A DNA stretch of 35,789 bases from a virus: IMG/VR virus record IMGVR_UViG_3300031825_000393, positions 1-35,789 of that record, one strand, 5' to 3'. This document shows, piece after piece, positions 14,919 to 22,237 of this stretch (position 1 is its first letter; each line of letters opens with the position of its first letter). Made by a program: the position numbers and the translations under genes. The notes under the pieces were generated by a model, which saw only the letters and a program-made list of their open reading frames with translations, ran no database searches and was not told the DNA's origin.

Positions 14919-17366
14919 ATGGCCCTTACCGCTATCGTCACCAATGCGGGCCGCGCCGCGCTTGTAAATGCCAGCAACACCGGCACCGCGCCCGTCACCA
15001 TCGCGCAGGTCGGCCTGACCGCCACCGCCGTCGTCCCCGGCGTCGGCATTACGGCACTGCCCGGCGAATATAAGCGCGTCGCCACGATCTCCGGTGATGT
15101 CGTGGCCGACGACACCATCCACCTGATCGTTCGCGACGAAAGCGCGGATGTTTTCACGGTCCGCAGCTTCGCGCTTTATCTGGCCGATGGCACCTTGTTC
15201 GCCGTTTACGGGCAGGCTGGCGTCATTCTGGAGAAGTCGGCGCAGGCCATGATGCTGCTGGCGATCGACGTGCAGTTCGCCGACGTGGCCGCCGCCATGC
15301 TGACCTTCGGCAACGCTAATTTTCTCAATCCGCCCGCCACCACCGAAATACAGGGCGTGGTGGAACTGGCAACTGTAGGGGAAGCGCAGGCAGGCATTGA
15401 TGCGCTGCGTGCGCTCACCCCTGCCGCCGCCAAGGCTGCCATTCTTGGCTGGCTGCTGGCGCAGGACGGTTCGGGCAGCGGCCTCGACGCCGATCTTCTC
15501 GATGGGCAGGACGGCAGCTATTATTCAAATATCCCCCAGCGGCTCGGTTACACGCCCGTCAATAAGGCGGGAGACACGATGACCGGCAGCTTGAGCCTTG
15601 TCTTTGCCGGAGGCCCAGCGCTCACCCTCAATTCTTCGGGAGTGGCCATCGGGAAGCTCACGATGCAGAACGATGGCAACCTCATGCTCTACCGCAACGC
15701 TGGGAGCGGAGATGCCGCCGTGTTCGGCGTAAACAGCCAAACTGGTCCATTCACAGTGTATATGCCGATGACGCGGCAGGGCAACACTGTGTGGGACGCA
15801 GGCAATGATGGCAGCGGCTCCGGCCTGGACGCCGATCTACTCGACGGGCAGGATGGCAGTTATTATTCCAACATCACCCAGCGCCTCGGCTTTACGCCTC
15901 TCAACAAAGCAGGGGACACGGCCTCCGGCAGGATCGGATTTACCGGCGGCGTGACGGGGAATAACTCGCTTGCCACCGCGACCTCGAACCTTGGCGAGAT
16001 TGAGGTGCGCGGTAACGGAAACGGTGCCGCGATGATGACTTTCCATCGTCCTAACTCGCGGGCTGTCTATTTCGGCTTGGACACGGACAACAGCCTGAAA
16101 ATAGGCGGGTGGAGCCTCGGCGCTACCGCCTATACGATGTGGCATTCGGGCAATGATGGTGCTGGCTCCGGCCTCGATGCCGATTTGCTCGACGGCTATC
16201 AGGCATCGCAGTTCATGCGGAACAACAACAGTGGATGGGTCGCGTCGGAGGAAGGCACTCCGCGCTTTTTCTTCTCGGCTAGTTCCAGCACTTATGCGCG
16301 CATCAATACCTCGTTCCGCTGGCAGAACACGGCAAGCTCTGATGTGGCGTCGCTAGATGAGAGCGGCAATATCTGGCTTAATGGCCAGATTGATACGACC
16401 CGCGTCCTTTGTCGGGCGAATGGGGACGGGCAGGCCGTCAAAATCGGCGATGACGCTTGGCTGGGCGACGTGAATATCTCCAACGGCCTGCGCATCACCG
16501 GCGTTCAGAATGCGGATCGCGGATATCTTTGTTTCGGGAACGCGGACGTGACCGTGCTGGGTCGGATCGGAACGGGACCGCTGACTTATAACGGCTATAC
16601 GCTCTGGCATGCAGGTAACGATGGCTCCGGTTCCGGCCTCGACGCCGATCTTCTCGACGGCCAAGACGGCAGCTATTATTCCAACGTCACTGCGCGGCTA
16701 GGCTATACGCCCGTCAACAAGGCGGGCGATACTATCAGCGGGCAGCTTACGGCGGGCGGATTGGTCAACAATTCGTCGCGCACCTATTTCGGCCGCGATG
16801 GCGGTGGGTGGCATTGGTTCGCGGGCGCGGGCCTTCCAGCGGAACCCGGTAGCCTCGCGATCGGATTTGCGAGCGATGGCACAAACATCACGACCATCAA
16901 TTTCATGATCAACGGCGGCGCGAAATTGCAGCTGTCCAGCAGCGGCGCGACGATCAGCGGAAACGCCGTCTGGCATGCTGGAAATGATGGCTCCGGCTCT
17001 GGCCTAGATGCCGATTTGATCGACGGATATCAGGCCAGCGATCTCGCTAAGATGGCCGATTTCGCAAACAATCTCTCCGCTGCCGGTTATCAGAAGCTGG
17101 CCGGGGGGGCGATCCTGCAGTGGTGCACCACAGCGACGCAGCAAAATGTCGAAACAACCACGACGGCCACTTTCCCGATCCAGTTCCCCAACGCCGTGCT
17201 GGATGTCCAGCTGACTACCCGCGTCGATATCGCCAGTGTCGAAGCGGATACTTGGTATCAGCTGGTGGGCGACCCGTCGTTGAGTGGATGCACTGTCATG
17301 CGCGCGCGCTCGGACAATGACGCAGACCGCCCCTCCTACTGCCGCATCTTCGCCCTCGGTCGATAA
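14919..17366 (+). CDS. H: Tail fibre protein, P2 gpH-like, with repeated collar modules
   Basis: Receptor-binding fibre. The N-terminal 150 residues (ALTAIVTNAGRAALVNASNTG through ATTEIQGVVELAT) are the conserved tail-collar attachment domain found in P2-type fibres. The shaft holds five modules beginning DGSGSGLDADL, at about 15465, 15807, 16155, 16620 and 16986; three continue GQDGSYYSN and a YTPVNKAGDT-like stretch, two continue GYQAS. Each is introduced by a WHAGN- or WDAGN-like phrase. The 815-residue chain ends in a globular region (about 700-815) that probably holds the receptor-binding tip. GGAGG precedes the ATG. Confidence 0.93.
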   Translation: MALTAIVTNAGRAALVNASNTGTAPVTIAQVGLTATAVVPGVGITALPGEYKRVATISGDVVADDTIHLIVRDESADVFTVRSFALYLADGTLFAVYGQAGVILEKSAQAMMLLAIDVQFADVAAAMLTFGNANFLNPPATTEIQGVVELATVGEAQAGIDALRALTPAAAKAAILGWLLAQDGSGSGLDADLLDGQDGSYYSNIPQRLGYTPVNKAGDTMTGSLSLVFAGGPALTLNSSGVAIGKLTMQNDGNLMLYRNAGSGDAAVFGVNSQTGPFTVYMPMTRQGNTVWDAGNDGSGSGLDADLLDGQDGSYYSNITQRLGFTPLNKAGDTASGRIGFTGGVTGNNSLATATSNLGEIEVRGNGNGAAMMTFHRPNSRAVYFGLDTDNSLKIGGWSLGATAYTMWHSGNDGAGSGLDADLLDGYQASQFMRNNNSGWVASEEGTPRFFFSASSSTYARINTSFRWQNTASSDVASLDESGNIWLNGQIDTTRVLCRANGDGQAVKIGDDAWLGDVNISNGLRITGVQNADRGYLCFGNADVTVLGRIGTGPLTYNGYTLWHAGNDGSGSGLDADLLDGQDGSYYSNVTARLGYTPVNKAGDTISGQLTAGGLVNNSSRTYFGRDGGGWHWFAGAGLPAEPGSLAIGFASDGTNITTINFMINGGAKLQLSSSGATISGNAVWHAGNDGSGSGLDADLIDGYQASDLAKMADFANNLSAAGYQKLAGGAILQWCTTATQQNVETTTTATFPIQFPNAVLDVQLTTRVDIASVEADTWYQLVGDPSLSGCTVMRARSDNDADRPSYCRIFALGR

Positions 17367-17376
17367 GGAAGACATC

Positions 17377-17760
17377 ATGCCGCTCTATTTCAGCCCAGCC
17401 AGTGCTGCCTTTTACGACGATGGCTTTCATTCGATCATTCCGGCAGACGCTCTGGAGATCAGCCAAGCGCGCCACGCCGAATTGATGGAAGAGCAGGGCA
17501 CAGGGCGCGTCATCGCAGCCGGACCCGATGGCCTTCCGATCACTCTCGATCCGCCCGCTCCATCGGATGACCAGCTGCTGGCGTGGATGCGCAGGCGGCG
17601 CAATCGCCTCCTGGCTGAATGCGATCATACGCAGATGCCCGACATCACTCTGTCGGAAACCCAGCGCGAAGCTTGGCGGGAGTACCGGCAGGCTCTCCGC
17701 GATCTGCCCGAAACGACCAATGACCTTACGGCCATCGAATGGCCGGCACCTCCCGCCTGA
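17377..17760 (+). CDS. Tail fibre assembly protein-like (gpG position)
   Basis: Probable chaperone for folding or trimerising the fibre. The 127-residue product begins PLYFSPASAAFYDDGFH, carries a linker with LDPPAPSDDQLLAWMRRRRNRLLAECD, and ends in a helical part with ETQREAWREYRQALRDLPE, a pattern common to phage tail-fibre assembly proteins. AAGGAA lies 6 bases before the ATG at 17377; the longer frame to 17284 only overlaps the fibre gene. The position right after the fibre is the P2 gene G position. Confidence 0.85.
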   Translation: MPLYFSPASAAFYDDGFHSIIPADALEISQARHAELMEEQGTGRVIAAGPDGLPITLDPPAPSDDQLLAWMRRRRNRLLAECDHTQMPDITLSETQREAWREYRQALRDLPETTNDLTAIEWPAPPA

Positions 17761-17771
17761 AAGGACCATCC

Positions 17772-18029
17772 ATGACTGACCTGAAATACAAGATCGGCGC
17801 GTTCAACAGCGAAAACCGGACAGTGCCCGTCACCTTCACCAGCGGCGACATCAGCCACGAACGAACCGTCAACGCGGTGCTGAAGGATGACGGCAGCTAT
17901 GATCGCACCGGCACCAAGGCTCGCGTCGAGGAAGTGGCGCGCGGCGTCGCTCACAAGATCGGCCTTGGCGTCATCACCGTGCCACTGCCGGAACCGGAAA
18001 TGCCTGCAGTCGAACCGTCAGCCGAATAA
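17772..18029 (+). CDS. Small conserved phage protein after fibre genes
   Basis: An 85-residue protein starting MTDLKYKIGAFNSENRTVPVTFTSGDISHERTVNAVL and ending in a Pro/Glu-rich tail. AAAGGA precedes the ATG at 17772. It is the last gene of the J-I-H operon and lies about 100 bp before the terminator. I do not recognise a family; it could be a fibre accessory or a second assembly factor. No membrane segment or signal is present. Confidence 0.7.
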   Translation: MTDLKYKIGAFNSENRTVPVTFTSGDISHERTVNAVLKDDGSYDRTGTKARVEEVARGVAHKIGLGVITVPLPEPEMPAVEPSAE

Positions 18030-18035
18030 AGACCG

Positions 18036-18058
18036 GCGGCGGCTATGAACGCCGCCGC
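18036..18058. repeat. GC-rich stem-loop after the fibre operon
   Basis: GCGGCGGC (18036-18043) and GCCGCCGC (18051-18058) pair with a 7-base loop directly after the last fibre-operon gene. There is no T-run. It may protect the mRNA 3' end or assist termination with the stronger hairpin at 18128. Confidence 0.45.
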
Positions 18059-18127
18059 TCCCCCTTTGCGGAGGGGGCTTGGGATGTCCCCACATCTCCA
18101 AACCGCGAGCCTGCACTCGCACTCTCA

Positions 18128-18150
18128 GGGCGGCGCGCCCGCCCGTTTTT
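18128..18150 (+). terminator. Rho-independent terminator of the J-I-H operon
   Basis: GGGCGG (18128-18133), loop CGCGC and CCGCCC (18139-18144), then G and five T residues (18146-18150). It separates the fibre operon from the methylase gene. Confidence 0.75.
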
Positions 18151-18200
18151 GAGTTCCCTCCGTGGCTTGCCGCGTCGGGACATCGTGCAGGATTTCCTAC

Positions 18201-19019
18201 ATGTCTACCCCCTTTGTTCTCGTTCGCCCCGTTTCGCCCGTCGCCGGATATATCGGCGGAAAGCGCAACCTTTCCCGGCGGATATGCGCCATCATCGATA
18301 GCATCCCGCACAGCAGCTATGCGGAGCCGTTCGTGGGCATGGGCGGCATCTTTCTGCGCCGCACGCGCCGCCCCCGCGCCGAAGCGATCAACGACATTTC
18401 CGGCGACGTCGCGACGCTGTTCCGCTGCCTTGCGGAGCATTATCCCTATCTGATCGACATGCTGCGATTCCGCGTTGCAAGCCGCGCCGAGTTCGAACGG
18501 CTGCTGGGGCAGGATCCCGACCGCCTGACCGACCTGCAGCGCGCGGTGCGCTTCCTCTACGTCCAGCGCCTCGCATTCGGCGGCAAGGTAAGGGGCCGGG
18601 GCTTTGGCGTCGATGCAGCATCCCCGGCGCGGTTCGACGTCGGCAAGATCGAACCCATGCTGGCAGAAGTGCATGAACGCCTGCAATCCGTCGTCATAGA
18701 GCGCCTGCCCTATGGCGAATTCATCCGCCGCTATGACCGCGACGGCGCGCTGTTCTACCTCGATCCGCCCTATTGGGCGTGCGAGCGCGACTATGGCGCG
18801 GACGTTTTCGGGCGCGACGACTTCGCCGCGCTCGCCGATCAGCTGGCCGGGATCAAGGGCCGCTTCCTGATGTCGCTCAATGACAATCAGGGCGTGCGCG
18901 ACACCTTCGCCCGCTTCACCATCGCGCCGATCGAGACCACCTATAGCGTGGGCGGCAAGCCGACGAAGGCCGGGGAAGTCTTGATCAGCAATTTCCCGCT
19001 GCCCGCGAACGACGTCTGA
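18201..19019 (+). CDS. Dam-type adenine-N6 DNA methyltransferase
   Basis: Adenine methyltransferase of the D12 class, likely to protect phage DNA from host restriction or alter regulation; the recognition sequence cannot be read here. The 272-residue product has YIGGKR (17-22), FVGMGG (44-49, cofactor binding) and the catalytic DPPY (188-191), in the order of the Dam family. The ATG at 18201 follows AGGA at a suitable distance; the frame to 18162 is less likely. It stands alone between a terminator (18128-18150) and late dyad 3 (19035-19058), so it is an accessory gene. Confidence 0.92.
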   Translation: MSTPFVLVRPVSPVAGYIGGKRNLSRRICAIIDSIPHSSYAEPFVGMGGIFLRRTRRPRAEAINDISGDVATLFRCLAEHYPYLIDMLRFRVASRAEFERLLGQDPDRLTDLQRAVRFLYVQRLAFGGKVRGRGFGVDAASPARFDVGKIEPMLAEVHERLQSVVIERLPYGEFIRRYDRDGALFYLDPPYWACERDYGADVFGRDDFAALADQLAGIKGRFLMSLNDNQGVRDTFARFTIAPIETTYSVGGKPTKAGEVLISNFPLPANDV

Positions 19020-19034
19020 TCGGCAACGCCCTGC

Positions 19035-19058
19035 ATTTGGATAGCCCCCTGTCCAAAT
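19035..19058. promoter_or_regulatory. Late-operon dyad 3, before gene V
   Basis: ATTTGGA (19035-19041), spacer TAGCCCCCTG (one base different from the other two copies) and TCCAAAT (19052-19058). Here the arms extend to 13 bp (CCCTGCATTTGGA, 19029-19041, with its complement at 19052-19064). The centre is about 55 bp before the start of gene V. Confidence 0.75.
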
Positions 19059-19101
19059 GCAGGGCCGCGAAAGGTCTGAGCGCCCGCGCCATGGTCCGCG
19101 C

Positions 19102-19638
19102 ATGGCAAGCACCCAAGATCCCGAACAGCAGGTCGGTGAAGCGATCCAGTATGGCGTGATCGCAACCGTCGATTATGCCAATGCCACCTGCACCGTCACG
19201 CTGGGCGACCTGACCACGGGCGAACTGCCGTGGGTGGCCCAGCGCGCGGGCGGGATGCGCTACTGGTCGCCGCCCACTGTCGGGGAACAGTGCGTCGTGC
19301 TGGCCCCGGAAGGTGATCTGGAAAACGGGCTGGTCGTTCTGGGCCTCTATTCCGACGACAACCCACCGCCGTCCAATGATCCCGATGTCGTTCAGATCGA
19401 CATGCCCGATGGCGCGTCGTTCAGCTACAACCATGCCACCCACGTCCTCGCTATCACGCTCCCCGCAGGCGGCACGGCCACGGTTGACGCCCCCGGCGGC
19501 ACCACATGGACCGGCGACATCAACCTTAGCGGCACTCTGACCGCCACGACGGACGTTATCGGCGGCGGCAAGAGCCTCAAGGGTCACAAGCACAGCGGCG
19601 TGCAGGCTGGCAGCGCGCAGACCGGGACGCCCGTCTGA
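19102..19638 (+). CDS. V: Baseplate spike protein, P2 gpV family
   Basis: Membrane-piercing spike at the tail tip. The 178-residue product has an N-terminal OB-fold region (IATVDYANATCTVTLGDLTTGELPWV, GMRYWSPPTVGEQCVVLAPEGDLENGLVVLGLY), a beta-helix-like repetitive part (about 95-150) and a C-terminal GHKHSG with His162 and His164. The same HxH motif binds iron at the P2 gpV tip. The ATG at 19102 was preferred over a frame beginning at 19057, which would start inside the late dyad. P2 gpV is longer (about 211). Confidence 0.93.
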   Translation: MASTQDPEQQVGEAIQYGVIATVDYANATCTVTLGDLTTGELPWVAQRAGGMRYWSPPTVGEQCVVLAPEGDLENGLVVLGLYSDDNPPPSNDPDVVQIDMPDGASFSYNHATHVLAITLPAGGTATVDAPGGTTWTGDINLSGTLTATTDVIGGGKSLKGHKHSGVQAGSAQTGTPV

Positions 19639-19988
19639 TGGTCGGCATGGCACGCAATAGCGGCGCACCGCTCGATGGCCTCGAACATATCAAGCAATCG
19701 GTGCGAGACATTCTTGCCACCCCGGTCGGCACGCGTGCCGGTCGCCGCGAATATGGTTCCCTGCTGCCCGAACTGATCGACCAGCCCATGACCGCCGCGA
19801 ACATCCTGCGGATCTATGCAGCGTCCGCTGTCGCCGTCTCGCGCAATGAAGATCGCATCCGCCTTCGCCGTGTCGGCCTTGCCGCCGGAGATCGCCCTGG
19901 AGCCGCCACCATCATCCTCGACGCGGACCGGACCGACACCGCCGCCGCGAACGCCCGCACTCGTCTCGTCCTGCCCCTCTCTCTCTAG
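19638..19988 (+). CDS. W: Baseplate protein, P2 gpW family
   Basis: Baseplate wedge protein of the gp25 lysozyme-like fold. The 116-residue product equals P2 gpW (115) in length and shows DGLEHIKQSVRDILATPVGTRAGRREYGSLLPELIDQPM, the classic gp25/gpW core. It starts in the TGATG overlap with gene V. In P2 W is followed by J and I; here it is followed by the sheath gene. Confidence 0.94.
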   Translation: MVGMARNSGAPLDGLEHIKQSVRDILATPVGTRAGRREYGSLLPELIDQPMTAANILRIYAASAVAVSRNEDRIRLRRVGLAAGDRPGAATIILDADRTDTAAANARTRLVLPLSL

Positions 19989-20003
19989 CCCAAGGAGCCT
20001 GAC

Positions 20004-21179
20004 ATGCCCTTTAAGCATGGAATCACCGTTACCGAGATCAGCGAAGGCGCACGCACGCTGACCGCCGTATCCACCGCCATCATCGGCTTGGTCGCCACCG
20101 CGTCCGACGCCGACGCCGACGTCTTTCCGCTCGATCGCCCTGCGCTGGTGACGGATGTTGAAGCCGCGATCGGCGATGCGGGTGTGCTGGGTACGCTGGC
20201 GAAGTCCCTGCGCGCCATCGCCGACCAGACCCGCCCCATCATTGTCGTTGTCCGCGTCGCGGAAGGCGACGACGCCGCCGAAACCGCCACCAACGTCATC
20301 GGCACCACGGACGGAACGGGCCAGAAGACCGGGATGCAGGCGCTGCTGGCCGCGCAGGCGCAACTGGGCGTCAAGCCGAAGATCCTCGGCACGCCGGGTC
20401 TTGAAACGCAGGCGGTAACGGCGGCGCTGGCTGTCGTGGCGCAGAAGCTGCGCGGCTTTGCCTATGCCCGCGCGATCGGCGAAACCGTTGCCGCCGCGAC
20501 GCTGTATCGCGCCAATTTCAGCGCCCGCGAACTCATGCTGCTGATGCCCGATTTCCTCGCATGGGATACGGCCACCAGCGCCAATGTTACCAGCTACGCT
20601 GCCGCCCGCGCCATGGGTATGCGCGCGCTGATCGATGAAACCGTTGGGCCGCACAAGACCCTGTCCAATATCGCGGTGCAGGGCGTCGTCGGCCTGACCA
20701 AGGATATTCATTGGGATATTGAGGATGCGGGAAGCGAAGCGGGGCTGCTCAATGCGGCGGAAGTGACGGCGCTGGTCCGCACCGACACCGGCTATCGCTT
20801 CTGGGGCAACCGGACCACGGCGGACGCGGACAGCCTGTTCGTCTTTGAAAGCACGGTCCGCGTCGCGCAGCTGCTGGCCGACACGATCGTCAACGGCATG
20901 ATGTGGGCTATCGACAAGCCCCTGACCCCGGCGCTGGCGAAGGACATCATCGAGACGATCAACGGCTTCTTCCGCCAGTTGAAGGCGCAGGGGATCATCC
21001 TCGGCGCGAATGCATGGTTCGATGAGGCGAACAACAGCACGGCCAGCCTCAAGGCGGGCAAGCTGCGCATCGACTATGACTACACCGTCCCGCCGCCGCT
21101 GGAAGATCTCGGCTTCAACCAGCGCATCACGGACAGCTATTTCGCCGACTTCGCGAGCCAGCTGGCCGAAACGGTCTGA
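20004..21179 (+). CDS. FI: Tail sheath protein, P2 gpFI family
   Basis: Contractile sheath subunit. The 391-residue product is close to P2 gpFI (396). It starts with FKHGITVTEISEGAR and contains TAIIGLVATASDAD, the DRPALVTD segment, and C-terminal FGNRTT-like FWGNRTTADADSLFVFESTVRVAQLLADTI and GKLRIDYDYTVPPPLEDLGFNQRIT. AAGGAG precedes the ATG. The sheath-tube order FI-FII is kept. Confidence 0.95.
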   Translation: MPFKHGITVTEISEGARTLTAVSTAIIGLVATASDADADVFPLDRPALVTDVEAAIGDAGVLGTLAKSLRAIADQTRPIIVVVRVAEGDDAAETATNVIGTTDGTGQKTGMQALLAAQAQLGVKPKILGTPGLETQAVTAALAVVAQKLRGFAYARAIGETVAAATLYRANFSARELMLLMPDFLAWDTATSANVTSYAAARAMGMRALIDETVGPHKTLSNIAVQGVVGLTKDIHWDIEDAGSEAGLLNAAEVTALVRTDTGYRFWGNRTTADADSLFVFESTVRVAQLLADTIVNGMMWAIDKPLTPALAKDIIETINGFFRQLKAQGIILGANAWFDEANNSTASLKAGKLRIDYDYTVPPPLEDLGFNQRITDSYFADFASQLAETV

Positions 21180-21218
21180 TCCCGCCCCCTTTATCCCTTC
21201 ATCACATAGGAGCCAGCG

Positions 21219-21731
21219 ATGGGACTGCCCCGCATCCTCAAGAACATGAATTTTTATAACGAAGGCTTCGCCTATGGCGGCGAGTGCAAGACCGTCAAAC
21301 TGCCGCCCCTCAAGCGCAAGCTGGAGGAGTATCGCGGCGGCGGCATGAACGCCCCGCTCCAGATGGACATGGGCATGGAGGCCATGGAACTCGGCCTGAC
21401 CTTTGGCGGGCCTGTCCGCGACGTCCTGCGCCAGTGGGGCGTTCCCACGGTGGACGGCGTGTATGTCCGCTTCGTCGGCGCATATCAGCAGGACGACAGC
21501 AGCGCCGTCGATACCGTCGAGGTCATCGTGCGGGGTCGATATTCCGAGATCGACCCCGGCGATCAGGAGGTCGGAGAACCGGGCGAGTTCGCCGCGACGA
21601 TGGCGCTCGCCTATTACAAGCTGGTCTGGAACGGGCGGACGGAAATCGAGATCGACCCGATCAACATGGTCGAGATCGTGGGCGGCGTGGATCGCACCGC
21701 CGAACTGCGCGCCGCCATCGGCATGTTCTGA
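21219..21731 (+). CDS. FII: Tail tube protein, P2 gpFII family
   Basis: Major tail tube subunit. The 170-residue product matches P2 gpFII (172). Typical segments are LPRILKNMNFYNEGFAYGGECKTVKLPPLKRKLEEYRGGGMNAPL and the C-terminal YYKLVWNGRTEIEIDPINMVEIVGGVDR. TAGGAG precedes the start. Confidence 0.95.
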   Translation: MGLPRILKNMNFYNEGFAYGGECKTVKLPPLKRKLEEYRGGGMNAPLQMDMGMEAMELGLTFGGPVRDVLRQWGVPTVDGVYVRFVGAYQQDDSSAVDTVEVIVRGRYSEIDPGDQEVGEPGEFAATMALAYYKLVWNGRTEIEIDPINMVEIVGGVDRTAELRAAIGMF

Positions 21732-21788
21732 TCCCTGCGGCCCGGCGCTCATCGTCGGGCCGCCCTTCCCTGAAATCTGGAGAGTATC

Positions 21789-22097
21789 ATGAGCGACACC
21801 ACCGATCCCCTGTTCCGCACCGTATCCCTCGACGCGCCGATCGTGCGCGGCGAAACCTCGATCGAGGAATTGAAACTGCGCAAGCCCCGTTCCGGCGAAC
21901 TGCGCGGCCTTTCGCTGGTCGATCTGGGCCAGCTGAAGGTGGACAGCCTGACCAAGCTGCTGCCCCGGATCTCCATGCCCACCCTGACCGAAGCCGAAGT
22001 CGGCAATATGGAACCGGCGGACCTGCTGGCCTGCGGTGCGGAGATCGGGAGTTTTTTGCTTCAGAAGTCGCAGCGTGCGGCTGTCCTCGATCAGTAG
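21789..22097 (+). CDS. E: Tail assembly chaperone, P2 gpE family
   Basis: Chaperone for tape-measure-guided tube assembly. The 102-residue product contains IVRGETSIEELKLRKPRSGELRGLSLVDL, the usual gpE core. Near its end the reading frame passes a T TTT TTG slippery heptamer at 22052-22058, so a portion of ribosomes should shift into the overlapping E' frame. P2 uses the same signal. The unshifted product ends SFLLQKSQRAAVLDQ. Confidence 0.92.
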   Translation: MSDTTDPLFRTVSLDAPIVRGETSIEELKLRKPRSGELRGLSLVDLGQLKVDSLTKLLPRISMPTLTEAEVGNMEPADLLACGAEIGSFLLQKSQRAAVLDQ

Positions 22098-22237
22098 ATG
22101 ACGCGATGGCGGACGTGGCGATCATCTTCCATTGGTCGCCCGCCGTCATGGACGGAATGGATCTGTCCGAACTGATGGGCTGGCGCGAGCAGGCCGCCCG
22201 TCGATCGAAACCCCCTGAAAAGCCCGGAAAGCGATAA
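21789..22237 (+). CDS. Frameshifted tail chaperone E-E'
   Basis: Joined product of a -1 frameshift at TTTTTTG (22052-22058): 90 residues in the E frame and then 59 in the -1 frame (starting at 22058 and ending at TAA 22235-22237), 149 in all. The -1 frame encodes DDAMADVAIIFHWSPAVMDGMDLSELMGWREQA-type sequence, the GpE/E' family, with the FHW motif. Splitting E' off as an independent gene at ATG 22106 is possible but less likely, because the heptamer is exactly placed. In P2 the E+E' fusion has about 142 residues. Confidence 0.85.
22052..22058 (+). promoter_or_regulatory. Slippery heptamer for -1 frameshift
   Basis: TTTTTTG read as T TTT TTG in the E frame, the same heptamer as in P2 gene E. 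The -1 frame is open from here to 22237. Confidence 0.85.

Noticed and set aside
15465-17040. Repeated segments in the tail fibre considered as a CRISPR-like or DNA repeat array
   Set aside because: They are in-frame protein modules with synonymous DNA differences and irregular spacing.
19584-21752. 722-codon open frame on the minus strand across W, FI and FII
   Set aside because: It is a shadow of the well-supported late genes in high-GC DNA; its translation has no family features.
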